Shown piece by piece: positions 18,253 to 27,738 of a stretch of DNA of 40,314 bases. The stretch lies in contig CAJWNY010000020.1 in assembly GCA_913043815.1 (NCBI GenBank), forward strand, positions 1-40,314, written 5' to 3'. The notes under the pieces were generated by a model, which ran no database searches, had not been told where the DNA came from, and saw only the letters and a program-made list of their open reading frames with translations. Position numbers and translations under genes: made by a program. This DNA is from an uncultured Gammaproteobacteria bacterium (GTDB lineage Bacteria; Pseudomonadota; Gammaproteobacteria; Pseudomonadales; Azotimanducaceae). Each line of letters starts with the position of its first letter. The stretch's first letter is position 1.

Positions 18253-19383
18253 ATGAGCCTAGATTTCCAAAGAAGTTTACCAAGCTACTCCTCTGGGGCG
18301 GCTTCAAGTTGGTACGCACGAATCCACGTGGATCCGATGTTGTTGTTGTTAATAACGGGCGTGGTGCTTTTCGGCTTGGTTATTTTAAGCAGCGCCGTAG
18401 ATGGCAACGACGCATTATTTTACGCCCAAGTGCGACGTATGGGTTTGGCTTATGCGGCATTAATAATAGCCGCTCAATTGCCGCCAGCAATTTACCTGCG
18501 TTGGGCACCTTTTATCTATCTGGTTGGGTTAGGTTTATTGATTTTAGTTTTAGTCGTAGGCGTAAAGGTAAAGGGCTCACAACGCTGGATAGATATCCCT
18601 GGCCTGTTCAGATTCCAGCCTTCCGAGCTAATGAAGATTGCTGTTCCCATGGCCGTTGCTTGGTATTTACAGCAAAGAATGCTTCCTCCTTCGCTAAAAC
18701 ATACTTTGTTTAGTTTGCTCATTATTGCCGTGCCCGCTTTTCTAATTGGTGTCGAGCCAGATCTGGGCACCAGTATTTTGGTTGCGGGAGCTGGTGTGGC
18801 AGTCTTATTGCTGGCAGGGCTATCTTGGCGCTGGATTTTTGGCGCCTTTGCGCTCATTGCGGCGGCTGCACCTCTGCTTTGGCAGTTCGTCCTCAAGGAC
18901 TATCAGCAGCAGCGAATCTTGACTCTATTTGATCCTCAGAGTGATCCTTTGGGGGCAGGCTGGAATATCATTCAATCTACTACGGCTATTGGTTCCGGTG
19001 GTGTTTTTGGCAAAGGACTGTATCAGGGAAGTCAAAGTTACTTAGATTTTTTGCCCGAAGCTAGAACAGACTTCATTGTTGCTGTAGTGGGTGAAGAGCT
19101 AGGTTTCGTTGGCGTAGCATTTTTGTTAACGCTCTACCTATTGATTATTGCGCGAGGCTTATTTTTAGCGGCCCAAGCGGGTAGTACTTTCGGTCGATTG
19201 GTCGCAGGCGCTCTGGTCATGACGTTTTTTATCTATTTGTTCGTTAATATAGCTATGGTCAGTGGCATACTACCGGTAGTAGGTGTGCCGTTGCCTTTAG
19301 TCAGCTACGGTGGCACCTCGGCGATCACTTTGATGGCAGGTTTTGGCATTATAATGTCTATGCGCACACATAAGGCGTGGTAG
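18253..19383 (+). CDS. rodA: Rod shape-determining protein RodA (SEDS glycosyltransferase)
   Basis: RodA (MrdB) is the SEDS-family glycan polymerase that partners PBP2 during elongation. The 376-residue membrane protein has about ten hydrophobic segments and the SEDS signatures KGSQRWIDIPGLFRFQPSELMKIAVP, GVEPDLGTSIL, and the C-terminal FLPEARTDFIVAVVGEELGFVG and VGVPLPLVSYGGTSAIT. It follows mrdA by 23 bases. The TAG stop lies immediately before a ribosome-binding GGAGA that appears to serve mltB. Confidence 0.97.
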   Translation: MSLDFQRSLPSYSSGAASSWYARIHVDPMLLLLITGVVLFGLVILSSAVDGNDALFYAQVRRMGLAYAALIIAAQLPPAIYLRWAPFIYLVGLGLLILVLVVGVKVKGSQRWIDIPGLFRFQPSELMKIAVPMAVAWYLQQRMLPPSLKHTLFSLLIIAVPAFLIGVEPDLGTSILVAGAGVAVLLLAGLSWRWIFGAFALIAAAAPLLWQFVLKDYQQQRILTLFDPQSDPLGAGWNIIQSTTAIGSGGVFGKGLYQGSQSYLDFLPEARTDFIVAVVGEELGFVGVAFLLTLYLLIIARGLFLAAQAGSTFGRLVAGALVMTFFIYLFVNIAMVSGILPVVGVPLPLVSYGGTSAITLMAGFGIIMSMRTHKAW

Positions 19384-19392
19384 GGAGAATTT

Positions 19393-20436
19393 ATTTTTTT
19401 TCAAATATTAGGTCATTGCTTCAAAACTCTTCCCCGTTTCGTGGTAAGCGCGTTGATATGCTTCGAAGGATCGTCAGCTTATGCAATAGGTGACTATGTT
19501 GGTCGGCCCGCAGTTGATTCGTATGTTGACTCTCTTGTTGCTGAGCATGACTTCTCCCGCCAGGCGCTAGAAGAAATATTTCGTCAAGCCGAAAAGAAAG
19601 ACAAAATTATTGAATTAATGTCTCGGCCAGCAGAAAAACGGTTGCAGTGGTATGAGTATCGGGAAATTTTGGTTGACCAACCTAGAGTCAAATTAGGGTT
19701 GCAATTCTGGCAAGAAAATTCAGAGACTCTTGCTCGCGCAGAAAAGGTTTACGGTGTTGACGCCGCTATTATTGTAGCAATTATTGGGGTAGAGACCCGT
19801 TATGGCCGCATTACCGGTTCCTACCGGGTGGTTGATGCATTAGCGACTCTAGGCTTTGATTATCCGCCAAGGGCTCAGTTTTTTCTTAGTGAACTCACTC
19901 AATTGTTGTTGCTGGCCCGCGAAGAGGGCAAGCGTCCCATGAGCTTAAAGGGCTCATACGCTGGGGCGATGGGATATGGTCAGTTCATTTCATCAAGCTA
20001 TCGAAACTATGCGGTAGATTTTGATGACGACGGCGTGCGAGATATTTGGTCGAATAAAGTGGATGCAATTGGTAGCGTAGCAAACTATTTTGCTCGTCAC
20101 GGCTGGCAGGGAGATGGTGTCGTTACCGAAAAAATAAGCGTTAAAGAAGTCACCCCAGAGATTTTAGAACTGGCCAATAGCTCGCTAAAGCCCAACAAAA
20201 CCCTGCAACAATGGCAAGATCTAGGCGTTAACCTACCCGTCTCTATGAGTGAAGATTTGCAGCGTAGCGCGATGTTAATGCGCATGGGCCAACTTGTTGG
20301 AGCAGATTTTTGGTTAGGCTTCGACGACTTTTATGTCATTACGCGCTATAACCACAGCAGACTTTATGCTATGGCAGTTTATCAGTTAAGCGAAACTATT
20401 CGTGAACTGCGGGCGCAATCAGGCGAGGCGGAGTGA
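19393..20436 (+). CDS. mltB: Membrane-bound lytic murein transglycosylase B; start codon uncertain
   Basis: Lytic transglycosylase that cleaves peptidoglycan to 1,6-anhydro-muropeptides. Family motifs: GVETRYGRITGSYRVVDALATL with the catalytic Glu (residue 118 counted from the GTG at 19441), GSYAGAMGYGQFISSSYRNYAVDFDDDG and YNHSRLYAMAVYQLS. The first conventional start, GTG 19441, gives a short N-terminus without basic residues. From ATT 19393 the frame reads through FKTLPRFVVSALICF to SAYA, a good signal peptide, and GGAG (19384-19387) lies 5 bases upstream. An ATT start would be rare; a sequencing error in the T8 run is the alternative. No lipobox is seen, so a periplasmic soluble form is likely. 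The stop overlaps rlpA. Confidence 0.9.
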   Translation: MFFQILGHCFKTLPRFVVSALICFEGSSAYAIGDYVGRPAVDSYVDSLVAEHDFSRQALEEIFRQAEKKDKIIELMSRPAEKRLQWYEYREILVDQPRVKLGLQFWQENSETLARAEKVYGVDAAIIVAIIGVETRYGRITGSYRVVDALATLGFDYPPRAQFFLSELTQLLLLAREEGKRPMSLKGSYAGAMGYGQFISSSYRNYAVDFDDDGVRDIWSNKVDAIGSVANYFARHGWQGDGVVTEKISVKEVTPEILELANSSLKPNKTLQQWQDLGVNLPVSMSEDLQRSAMLMRMGQLVGADFWLGFDDFYVITRYNHSRLYAMAVYQLSETIRELRAQSGEAE

Positions 20437-21209
20437 AGCGATTAGGTTGGATCAGTTTGCTGTTTAGTTTGTTGGTGGGGTGCGCGACGCAGTCTCCGAG
20501 CAACTCTGGACTTTATGACCAAGATCATGATGCAGCACCAAGGTTAAGCGCCACAGCAATGGAGCAATTGGCAAACTTAGAAAATCCTTTAGTGGTAGAT
20601 TTGTCCCCCAGCGCTCGGGGCAACCCAGCCTCCTACAGTGTTTGGGGCAAGGAATATGAGACACTCCCATCATCAGAGGGTTACCTCGAAGAAGGTAATG
20701 CGTCTTGGTACGGAACCAAGTTCCATGGGCGGTCCACTTCAAGTGGCGAACCGTTCGATATGTTTACCCTCACTGCGGCGCATCGCTCATTGCCAATCCC
20801 CGTATTCGCGCGGGTAACAAATCTTGCTAATGGTCAAAGTACAATATTGCGCATTAATGATCGGGGTCCCTTTCACAGTAATAGAATTATCGACCTATCT
20901 TTCGCCGCAGCAGTGAAGCTCGACTTCCATGAAAAGGGTACCGCTCGGGTGCGAGTAGAAACGATAAATGAAAACGAAGCGACGTTTTTAGTTCAGGTCG
21001 GTGACTTTGACGATCTTAATAATGCACAGTTGGCCAAAAGCCGACTGTTGGCCACATCCGGTATCGCCGTAGAAGTGGTTAAACTGAGCAGTAGTGGCAT
21101 TTATCGATTACAGGTCGGGCCTGTATTTGGTGGAGCACCTATCGAGCGGCTAAGAGCCTTGGTTGCAACGCTCGGGTTAGGGCGATTAAATATATGGGCC
21201 ACTAATTAA
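20433..21209 (+). CDS. rlpA: Septal-ring lytic transglycosylase lipoprotein RlpA
   Basis: RlpA is an outer-membrane lipoprotein; in Pseudomonas it cleaves glycan strands lacking stem peptides. The 258-residue protein has a lipoprotein signal with lipobox LVGC (Cys17), a double-psi beta-barrel domain (GNASWYGTKFHGRSTSSGEPFDMFTLTAAHRSLP ... INDRGPF, about residues 88-165) and a C-terminal SPOR domain (FLVQVGDFDDLNNAQLAKSRL ... YRLQVGPV) that binds denuded septal glycan. The GTG start overlaps the mltB TGA (GTGA), so translation is coupled. Confidence 0.95.
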   Translation: MKRLGWISLLFSLLVGCATQSPSNSGLYDQDHDAAPRLSATAMEQLANLENPLVVDLSPSARGNPASYSVWGKEYETLPSSEGYLEEGNASWYGTKFHGRSTSSGEPFDMFTLTAAHRSLPIPVFARVTNLANGQSTILRINDRGPFHSNRIIDLSFAAAVKLDFHEKGTARVRVETINENEATFLVQVGDFDDLNNAQLAKSRLLATSGIAVEVVKLSSSGIYRLQVGPVFGGAPIERLRALVATLGLGRLNIWATN

Positions 21210-21383
21210 TTAGCGTTAGCATCTGTGTCAGTAATTTTCGCGATGCTTATTTTGGCCTGTCTTGCCTGCTTATTATCGACGGCTTCTTTTGCGGTTTGTC
21301 GAACCTCTTGTCTGGCTATTTTTTAGGTGTCCTTCCCTTGTGCTAGAAACTGGCCGCAAAATTTAGCTCCCAAGGTTTATGGA

Positions 21384-21392
21384 TGTTAGAAT
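21384..21392 (+). promoter_or_regulatory. Candidate extended -10 promoter for dacA
   Basis: The 217-base spacer between rlpA and dacA contains TGTTAGAAT at 21384-21392, a TG-N extended -10 element (TAGAAT) with no recognisable -35. Transcription would begin near 21399, 28 bases before the dacA ATG. No terminator for rlpA was recognised in the spacer. Confidence 0.35.
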
Positions 21393-21426
21393 GACGGATC
21401 GTTCGCAATAGAAACATGCAAAAAAA

Positions 21427-22596
21427 ATGCCTAGAGCCTCTATTCTCAATTCCTTGGCCTCGTTATTCCTTCTGACTCTTTTTGCTGGAGGTTCTGTTGC
21501 CCAGAAACCACTCACATTGCCGCCGCCGAATATTCAAGCAACCTCCTTCATATTGCTTGATGCTAAAACTAATAAGGTGCTTGCCGAAAAAAACTCGGAT
21601 CAGCGCAAGGCGCCTGCTAGTTTGACCAAAATAATGACCGGTTATCTTGTTGAGCAAGAAATCAACCTGGGTCGCCTCGGAGTGGAAGAGGAGGTGCAGA
21701 TCAGTGTTAATGCCTGGCGTACGGGAGGGTCAAAAATGTTTATCCGTGAAGGGACGCGTGTATCTGTTGGGGATCTTTTGAAAGGAGTCATTATTCAATC
21801 AGGCAACGATGCAAGTGTCGCGTTAGCAGAACATATTGCCGGAAGTGAATTCGATTTTGCCGGTTTGATGAACAAGCAAGCAAAAGCCCTAGGAATGAAC
21901 GACACAAATTTTGAAAATCCCACAGGACTGCCTAATGATAATCATTACAGCACAGCTAAAGATTTAGCGAAGTTGACACGTGCGCTTATTAACGATCACC
22001 CGGAGCAATACAAACTCTATTCTGAAAAGCGTTTCAAATATAACGACATTGATCAACCAAATAGAAATAAACTGCTTTGGCGTGACCGGTCTGTAGATGG
22101 GGTGAAGACAGGCTTTACCAAAGATGCAGGTTATTGTTTGGTTGCTTCCGCCGAGCGTAACGGAATGCGTTTGATCAGTGTCGTGCTTGGCACTACTGGT
22201 GATGAAGCGCGTCTTCGCGAGAGCCAAAAACTTTTGTCCTTTGGCTTTAGGAATTTCGAAACTCAGACGCTTTATGAGGCTTATTCTGAACTGCGCGCTG
22301 AGCCAGTGTTTTACGGCACCCTTGAAAGCGTAGGTCTCGGTGTTGTTGAAGAAGTGGCTGTGACAGTGCCACGCGGCTACTACAAAGACATTCAAGCAGA
22401 GATTTCTGTCCCGGTCGAGTTAGAGGCGCCGTTAGTTGCTGGCCAAATTGTCGGCCAACTCAAACTGGTTCTGGCAGATAAAGTAATCTACCAGGGCGAA
22501 GTGGTTACCTTAGTTGATGTGCCCGAAGCAGGCATAGTCTCAAGGTTTGGTGACTTTGTTTTTCTTCTCTTTGAGTCTATGTTTGGCGATGACTAA
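21427..22596 (+). CDS. dacA: D-alanyl-D-alanine carboxypeptidase (PBP5/6 type)
   Basis: DacA removes the terminal D-Ala of muropeptides in the periplasm and limits cross-linking. The 389-residue protein has a signal peptide (LASLFLLTLFAGGSVA, cut near residue 25), Ser65 in the SLTK motif (65-68), SGN at 125-127 and KTG at 227-229, followed by the PBP5 C-terminal beta domain and a terminal amphipathic/hydrophobic segment (FGDFVFLLFESMFGDD) that anchors it to the membrane. The ATG lies after an A8 run; no good ribosome binding site is visible. The last 8 bases overlap ybeD. Confidence 0.97.
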   Translation: MPRASILNSLASLFLLTLFAGGSVAQKPLTLPPPNIQATSFILLDAKTNKVLAEKNSDQRKAPASLTKIMTGYLVEQEINLGRLGVEEEVQISVNAWRTGGSKMFIREGTRVSVGDLLKGVIIQSGNDASVALAEHIAGSEFDFAGLMNKQAKALGMNDTNFENPTGLPNDNHYSTAKDLAKLTRALINDHPEQYKLYSEKRFKYNDIDQPNRNKLLWRDRSVDGVKTGFTKDAGYCLVASAERNGMRLISVVLGTTGDEARLRESQKLLSFGFRNFETQTLYEAYSELRAEPVFYGTLESVGLGVVEEVAVTVPRGYYKDIQAEISVPVELEAPLVAGQIVGQLKLVLADKVIYQGEVVTLVDVPEAGIVSRFGDFVFLLFESMFGDD

Positions 22597-22852
22597 AACC
22601 CCTGAAATAGAGTTTCCTTGCCGCTATCCAATTAAGGTGATTTGCCGCATCGATGAGGGAGTGACAAATCGAGTTATCGATATCGTGCGCAAGCACGCGC
22701 CAGATGTCTGTCCAGACGATATAAATATACGCAAGAGTAGCGGTGACAAATTTATTTCTGTGCGGATCAACCTGATGGCTCAAGGGCCGGTACAACTTAA
22801 AGAAATGTATGATGACCTAATCATAGATGTCGCTGTACGTATGGTTATTTGA
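22589..22852 (+). CDS. ybeD: YbeD family protein (DUF493)
   Basis: An 87-residue protein of the YbeD/DUF493 family, an ACT-like fold of unknown function found next to lipB. The sequence IEFPCRYPIKVICRIDEGVTNRVIDIVRKHAPD and the C-terminal MYDDLIIDVAVRMVI match the family. The ATG at 22589 gives exactly the family length; a GTG 42 bases upstream in frame would add an unrelated hydrophobic stretch that is really dacA sequence in another frame. Overlaps dacA by 8 bases and abuts lipB. Confidence 0.93.
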   Translation: MTKTPEIEFPCRYPIKVICRIDEGVTNRVIDIVRKHAPDVCPDDINIRKSSGDKFISVRINLMAQGPVQLKEMYDDLIIDVAVRMVI

Positions 22853-23491
22853 ATGAGTTTCTATTCTTTACATCAAGTAAAGATAGTTGACCTTGGTGAG
22901 ACCGTCTACGAGCCAGTTTATGCGCGCATGCAGGAATTCACTCGCTTGCGCAGTTCGAACGCTATAGACGAAATATGGTTAACAGAGCACCGCCCAGTCT
23001 TTACTCAGGGACAGGCCGGTAAAGCTGAGCACATCCTGTTTCCCGGTAGTATTCCTGTAGTGCAGTCAAATCGTGGGGGTCAAGTTACCTATCACGGGCC
23101 AGGTCAGCTCACGGTTTATTTGCTGCTAGATCTGCGACGTCTCGGTCTTGGCGTTAGAGAACTTGTTTCACGCATGGAGGCTTCTATCCAAGCGGTTCTT
23201 GAGCAATACAATCTCTCCAGTCGCCTGCGAAAAGATGCGCCTGGTGTGTATATAGATAATGCCAAAATAGCTTCTCTTGGTCTTCGCGTAAGTAAAAGCT
23301 GCAGTTATCACGGTTTGAGTTTGAACGTAGATATGGATCTGACGCCATTCAGCCAAATAAATCCCTGCGGCCTAACAGATATCACCGTGACTCATATGGT
23401 GGATCATCACGGCGGCGCGAATATGCCTGACGTTAAAGAAAAAGTGTGCGCGCAACTGCTAGGCCAACTTGGCTTAGTTGCAGCGCCTTAA
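22853..23491 (+). CDS. lipB: Octanoyl-[acyl-carrier-protein]:protein N-octanoyltransferase
   Basis: LipB moves octanoate from acyl carrier protein to lipoyl domains, the first step of lipoate assembly. The 212-residue protein has RGGQVTYHGPGQLTVY (74-89), the catalytic Lys138 in AKIASLG and Cys172 in INPCG. It starts directly at the ybeD stop (TGAATG). In many relatives lipA follows; here the next gene is convergent moeB-like, so lipoyl synthase must be elsewhere. Only 17 bases separate the two stop codons and no hairpin terminator is seen. Confidence 0.97.
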   Translation: MSFYSLHQVKIVDLGETVYEPVYARMQEFTRLRSSNAIDEIWLTEHRPVFTQGQAGKAEHILFPGSIPVVQSNRGGQVTYHGPGQLTVYLLLDLRRLGLGVRELVSRMEASIQAVLEQYNLSSRLRKDAPGVYIDNAKIASLGLRVSKSCSYHGLSLNVDMDLTPFSQINPCGLTDITVTHMVDHHGGANMPDVKEKVCAQLLGQLGLVAAP

Positions 23492-23508
23492 TTTTCTCGT
23501 ATTCGGAT

Positions 23509-24261
23509 TTATGAGCAAATTGGACATTCTTTTGCTTTACTCAATTTGAGTCTGCGCCATTCCATATACTTACCGTCAAAGAATAGGGTGAAGCCCACTA
23601 AGCTGCTTCCCACGCCCGCTAGATATTTTATCGCTTCCAACGCTTGGCAGCTGCCTATGATGCCAACCAATGGGGCAATGACACCATTCTCCGAACAGTT
23701 TAAAGCGGTGCCGTCGTTAGTCGCATCAGTTTCTGGATACAAGCATTGATAACAAGGAGAGCCAGCATTTGTAGGGTCAAATACGGAAATTTGCCCTTCC
23801 CAGCGAATGGCAGCGCCAGAAACTAGTGGTGTGTTAGTCTGCCAACAGAGTCGGTTGATCAAATACCTGCTATCGAAGTTGTCGGTCGCGTCAATGACTA
23901 AGTCTACATAGTCGATCTGGCTGGTAAGTGCTGTACTCTTTAATCGTCGCTCAATAACTGTGACCCGAGTATTGCTGTTAAGGTCCTTTACAATTTTTGC
24001 TGCTGACTGGGCTTTGTTAATTCCCACATCTTTTTCTCTGTGGGCAATTTGTCTTTGTAGATTTGAGGCGTCTACTTGATCGTCATCGACCAATACCATT
24101 TCTCCAACGCCCGCAGCGGCTAAATACATCGCAATAGGGGAGCCTAAGCCGCCGAGTCCAATCAATAATATTTTCGCGTCCAGCAGACGCTCTTGTCCGA
24201 CTATATCAAAATCAGGCAACATAATCTGTCGGCTAAATCGGAGTAACTGCTCGTCATTCAT
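23509..24261 (-). CDS. moeB: MoeB/ThiF family adenylyltransferase (HesA/MoeB/ThiF)
   Basis: E1-like enzyme that adenylates the C-terminal glycine of a small sulfur carrier (MoaD for molybdopterin, or ThiS for thiamine). The 250-residue product has the ATP-binding LIGLGGLGSP (GxGGxG at 35-40), the RQIAHREKDVGINKA segment, ATDNFDSR (125-132) and four zinc ligands Cys170, Cys173, Cys246 and Cys249. There is no rhodanese domain. The moeB name rests on family similarity and its place after prmC as in E. coli-like and Pseudomonas clusters; ThiF function cannot be excluded. Overlaps prmC by 8 bases. Confidence 0.85.
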   Translation of the reverse strand: MNDEQLLRFSRQIMLPDFDIVGQERLLDAKILLIGLGGLGSPIAMYLAAAGVGEMVLVDDDQVDASNLQRQIAHREKDVGINKAQSAAKIVKDLNSNTRVTVIERRLKSTALTSQIDYVDLVIDATDNFDSRYLINRLCWQTNTPLVSGAAIRWEGQISVFDPTNAGSPCYQCLYPETDATNDGTALNCSENGVIAPLVGIIGSCQALEAIKYLAGVGSSLVGFTLFFDGKYMEWRRLKLSKAKECPICS

Positions 24262-25096
24262 AGATATATTGGCCTAGAGTGACTCGCTCAATATTAGCCA
24301 GATCTCTGTGCGAGCCCACCGCTTGAAAACCACTTTGCTCTAGCAGTAATCGAACTTGTTGGGCTTGATCAAAGCCATGTTCCAGCAATAGCCAACCTTT
24401 ATTTTTTAAATAATTTGGTGCTTCAGCGATAATTTTTCTTAAGTCGGCCACGCCCTGTTCGTCCGCGATCAGCGCTTGTTGAGGTTCAGCATGCAGATGC
24501 TTTAGATGAGGGTCACCAGGGTCGATATAAGGAGGATTGCTAACAATTATTTGCCAGTGCCCAGTCAAACTTTCAAACCAACTGCTTTGTTTTAGAGTAA
24601 CGTCAATGTCTAGGCTCATTGAATTTTTTTTTGCTACTAGCAGCGCATCAATGGAAATATCAGAACCAGTAACTTTGATATCTGGGCGCTCGCTGGCAAT
24701 AGCCAATGCGATAGCACCACTACCCGTACCCAGGTCTAAAATATTTGTTCCACTTTTTATCAGCGTCAAGGCACATTCGACCAATAGTTCAGTTTCTGGT
24801 CGTGGCACCAAAACGTTTCGTGATACAGCAAGCTTGAGGCCCCAAAATTCTTGCTCGCCGGCTAAGTAAGCGAAAGGCACATCATTGCGCAGCGAGTCAG
24901 CCCACCGGTTTGTTTCTATAAGCTGGTCTGCAGAGAGGGGCCTCTCTGGGCACGCCAAAACGCTCGCACGGTTAACACCTAATATATAACAAAGCGTCAA
25001 CTCGCAGTCCAGTCTGGGCAGATCATCCTGTTGTTTAATCCACTGGCCAGTGGTCAAAATCTCACTGGCGTTTGTATTTGCCTTAGACTCAGCCAC
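24254..25096 (-). CDS. prmC: Release factor glutamine N5-methyltransferase
   Basis: PrmC methylates the Gln of the GGQ motif in release factors RF1 and RF2. The 280-residue protein has the N-terminal helical domain, the SAM-binding DLGTGSGAIALA (121-132) and the substrate-binding NPPY (187-190), followed by IDPGDPHL. It lies 6 bases downstream of prfA, its own substrate gene, a conserved pairing. Confidence 0.96.
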   Translation of the reverse strand: MAESKANTNASEILTTGQWIKQQDDLPRLDCELTLCYILGVNRASVLACPERPLSADQLIETNRWADSLRNDVPFAYLAGEQEFWGLKLAVSRNVLVPRPETELLVECALTLIKSGTNILDLGTGSGAIALAIASERPDIKVTGSDISIDALLVAKKNSMSLDIDVTLKQSSWFESLTGHWQIIVSNPPYIDPGDPHLKHLHAEPQQALIADEQGVADLRKIIAEAPNYLKNKGWLLLEHGFDQAQQVRLLLEQSGFQAVGSHRDLANIERVTLGQYIYE

Positions 25097-25102
25097 TATC
25101 GA

Positions 25103-26194
25103 TTAATCTTCAGAAAGGTTCTGCAGCAGGTCCGCTTGGTGTTCCTGGATCAGCGGGTCGACTATTGAATTAAGATCACCTTCGATAACTTCATCCAGTT
25201 TGTACAGCGTCAGATTAATGCGGTGATCGGTGACGCGCCCTTGAGGAAAATTGTAAGTGCGAATGCGTTCCGAGCGATCACCAGAGCCGACTAACTGACG
25301 TCGGTTGGCTGCTTGCTCGGTTTGCTGTTTGCTCTGAGCGGCATCCAATAACCTCGATTGCAACAGCGACATAGCCCTAGCTCGGTTTTTGTGTTGAGAG
25401 CGCTCATCTTGGCACTCTACAACAGTGCCCGTAGGCAGGTGAGTTAATCGAATAGCAGAATCTGTTTTGTTAACGTGTTGTCCGCCGGCGCCAGAGGCTC
25501 TAAAGGTATCTTCGCGCAGGTCCTTCTTTTCAATTGCGATAGCGCTAATTTCATCTACTTCAGGCATTATCGCAACGGTGCATGCCGAGGTGTGTACCCG
25601 GCCCTGGGATTCAGTTTCTGGTACTCGTTGTACGCGATGGGCGCCTGATTCAAATTTCAGCTGACTGTAAACATCACTCCCTTCAATGCGCGAGATTATC
25701 TCTTTGTAACCGCCGTGTTCGCCAGGACGCTCATTTAGAACTTCTACACGCCAGCCCTGATTTTCTGCAAACTTATTATACATGCGGAAAAGACTGCCAG
25801 AGAATAATGCGGCTTCGTCACCACCGGTGCCGGCACGAATTTCCAAAAACACGTTGGAGTGATCGTTTGGGTCTCTAGGCAGCAAAAGGGTTTGTAGTCT
25901 TTGCGTTAAGTCATTGAGTTTTTCTTTGCTTTCCTGAATGTCCAATTCAGCTAATTGGCGCATTTCGACATCATCATCTTCTAGCAGCACTTTACTGTCT
26001 TCAAGATTTTCGTTGAGGCCGGTCACTTCTTGGTAGCACAGGACTACGGGTTCAATTTCAGCATATTCTTTGGAGAGCGCTGTAAATTTTTCTCGGTTAG
26101 ACATCACTTCTGCATCAGACAGCAACGCGGATACCTCTTCAAAGCGGTCCGTAAGGCTGCCCAATTTAGACATCATGGATTCGGACAAGATCAT
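25103..26194 (-). CDS. prfA: Peptide chain release factor 1
   Basis: RF1 reads UAA and UAG and triggers peptide release. The 363-residue product has the codon-recognition tripeptide of PxT type (Pro192-Glu193-Thr194 in [10 protein letters not shown]) and the catalytic GGQ at 237-239 in the segment [13 protein letters not shown], plus the C-terminal [23 protein letters not shown]. The ATG at 26194 has AAGAAGA upstream and lies 2 bases after the hemA stop; an ATG 18 bases inside (residue 7) is also possible. Confidence 0.97.
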   Translation of the reverse strand: MILSESMMSKLGSLTDRFEEVSALLSDAEVMSNREKFTALSKEYAEIEPVVLCYQEVTGLNENLEDSKVLLEDDDVEMRQLAELDIQESKEKLNDLTQRLQTLLLPRDPNDHSNVFLEIRAGTGGDEAALFSGSLFRMYNKFAENQGWRVEVLNERPGEHGGYKEIISRIEGSDVYSQLKFESGAHRVQRVPETESQGRVHTSACTVAIMPEVDEISAIAIEKKDLREDTFRASGAGGQHVNKTDSAIRLTHLPTGTVVECQDERSQHKNRARAMSLLQSRLLDAAQSKQQTEQAANRRQLVGSGDRSERIRTYNFPQGRVTDHRINLTLYKLDEVIEGDLNSIVDPLIQEHQADLLQNLSED

Positions 26195-26196
26195 AT

Positions 26197-27549
26197 TTAG
26201 TCTTCTTGTTTGGTCGGTAGAGTGGTCGTAGAGTTAGTCCCTGCTTGAGCTTCTCCGGACACAATGTTGTCTGTGAGCGGACGCATTGAATGGTCCTCAT
26301 AGGGCGCATAAATGCTACCCAGGTAGCTTAGTAAGTCTCTACGACCCTCAGCGCTGGCCTCGCGCATAGCAGCAGTAGTCGGATGAATTAGCTTGTTAGT
26401 TAAGTTCTGTCCTAAACGCAAAATTGCTGCTTTTGCATCACCGCCCTTGGCTATGTCGCGTAGCGCGCGCGCGACTTCTGCTTCGCGAATGTCATTTGCT
26501 TGGGTTCGAAAGTAAGTGAGGAGGTTTTTATCTTGTCGCACGCGCTTCTCCCTTTCAAAATCTTTCGCGCCGCTCGCCACGATATTTTCGGCATCTGCTG
26601 CTGCTGTTTGGCGTTGCGCAAGATTCCTTTGAACGATCTCTGTGAGGTCATCAATAGTATAAAGGTATACGTCTGGCAGTGCCGCTACCCCAGCTTCAAT
26701 ATCTCTCGGGACCGCAATGTCGACCATGAACATGGGGCGTCGCTTGCGCTTCTTTATTGCTGCTTCGACAGCAACTTTAGCTAACACTGGCAGGCTGCTA
26801 CCGGTGGATGCGATGACGACATCATACTCATGCAACACTCCAGCTATTTCAGTAAGCTGGATAGATTGCGCATTGTATTTTGATGCCAGTAGTTGAGCGT
26901 TGGCTAGGGTTCTGTTGGCAATGGTCATAGAGCCAATTTTTCTGGCAGCTAGATGATCTGCAACTAAGCCGATGGTCTCGCCAGCGCCAAGTAGCAATGC
27001 TTTCTTGGTACTCAAATTTTCAAAAATCTTGCCTGCCATAGATACTGCAGCGTAGGCGATGGAAATTGGGTTTTTACCGATGTCAGTTTCGCTGCGAATC
27101 TGTTTGGCTGTTTGCAATGTAATTTTAGACAGCAGGTTCAACTCTGGGCCGATAGTCCCGCAAGCGCGTGCTATGTCGTAGGCAGATTTGACCTGCCCCA
27201 TAATCTGTGGCTCGCCAAGCATTTGTGAGTCTAAGCCTGAAGCAACTCTGATAATATGATGGGCAGCATCATGATCCCAATATTGATAGCTGGCGTTTTC
27301 AAGCTCATTCAACGCAATGAGGCGGGTGTCTGCCAGCCAGTGCGATATGTCTTCACCGCTATTTGGATCCGCGGCGCAATAAAACTCTGTTCTGTTGCAG
27401 GTAGAAATAATTGCAACTTCTGAGACGCTTGAAATGTCATTGGTCACAGATTTCAGCGCTTGAGCTAACTTTTCTTCGGGAAAGGCTATGCGCTCTCTAA
27501 GATCTAGCGAGGCGGTGCGATAATTTAAACCGTATGCCAATATGCTCAT
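26197..27549 (-). CDS. hemA: Glutamyl-tRNA reductase
   Basis: HemA reduces glutamyl-tRNA(Glu) to glutamate-1-semialdehyde, the committed step of tetrapyrrole synthesis. The 450-residue product shows the active-site STCNRTEFY with Cys51, the [23 protein letters not shown] motif, an NADPH-binding domain ([20 protein letters not shown]) and the C-terminal dimerisation domain, and ends in a Thr/Gln-rich tail. First gene of a hemA-prfA-prmC-moeB transcript; lolB diverges 189 bases upstream as in other gammaproteobacteria. Confidence 0.97.
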   Translation of the reverse strand: MSILAYGLNYRTASLDLRERIAFPEEKLAQALKSVTNDISSVSEVAIISTCNRTEFYCAADPNSGEDISHWLADTRLIALNELENASYQYWDHDAAHHIIRVASGLDSQMLGEPQIMGQVKSAYDIARACGTIGPELNLLSKITLQTAKQIRSETDIGKNPISIAYAAVSMAGKIFENLSTKKALLLGAGETIGLVADHLAARKIGSMTIANRTLANAQLLASKYNAQSIQLTEIAGVLHEYDVVIASTGSSLPVLAKVAVEAAIKKRKRRPMFMVDIAVPRDIEAGVAALPDVYLYTIDDLTEIVQRNLAQRQTAAADAENIVASGAKDFEREKRVRQDKNLLTYFRTQANDIREAEVARALRDIAKGGDAKAAILRLGQNLTNKLIHPTTAAMREASAEGRRDLLSYLGSIYAPYEDHSMRPLTDNIVSGEAQAGTNSTTTLPTKQED

Positions 27550-27738
27550 GAATGTAGAAGCTGCAGAAAATATTTATCGATGATAACAGAAGGTGACTCA
27601 AGCCATTAGTCCCTTGATCTTAGATTTATGTTTGCCGTATGGGTCGGTTTTCAATGCGCAAGCTGGGAAAGCGAGTATGCGAGATGCAAGGTTGCTCAAT
27701 TCTTTAGTTCTCAAACCTATATTTGGATTTAGCCCAAT

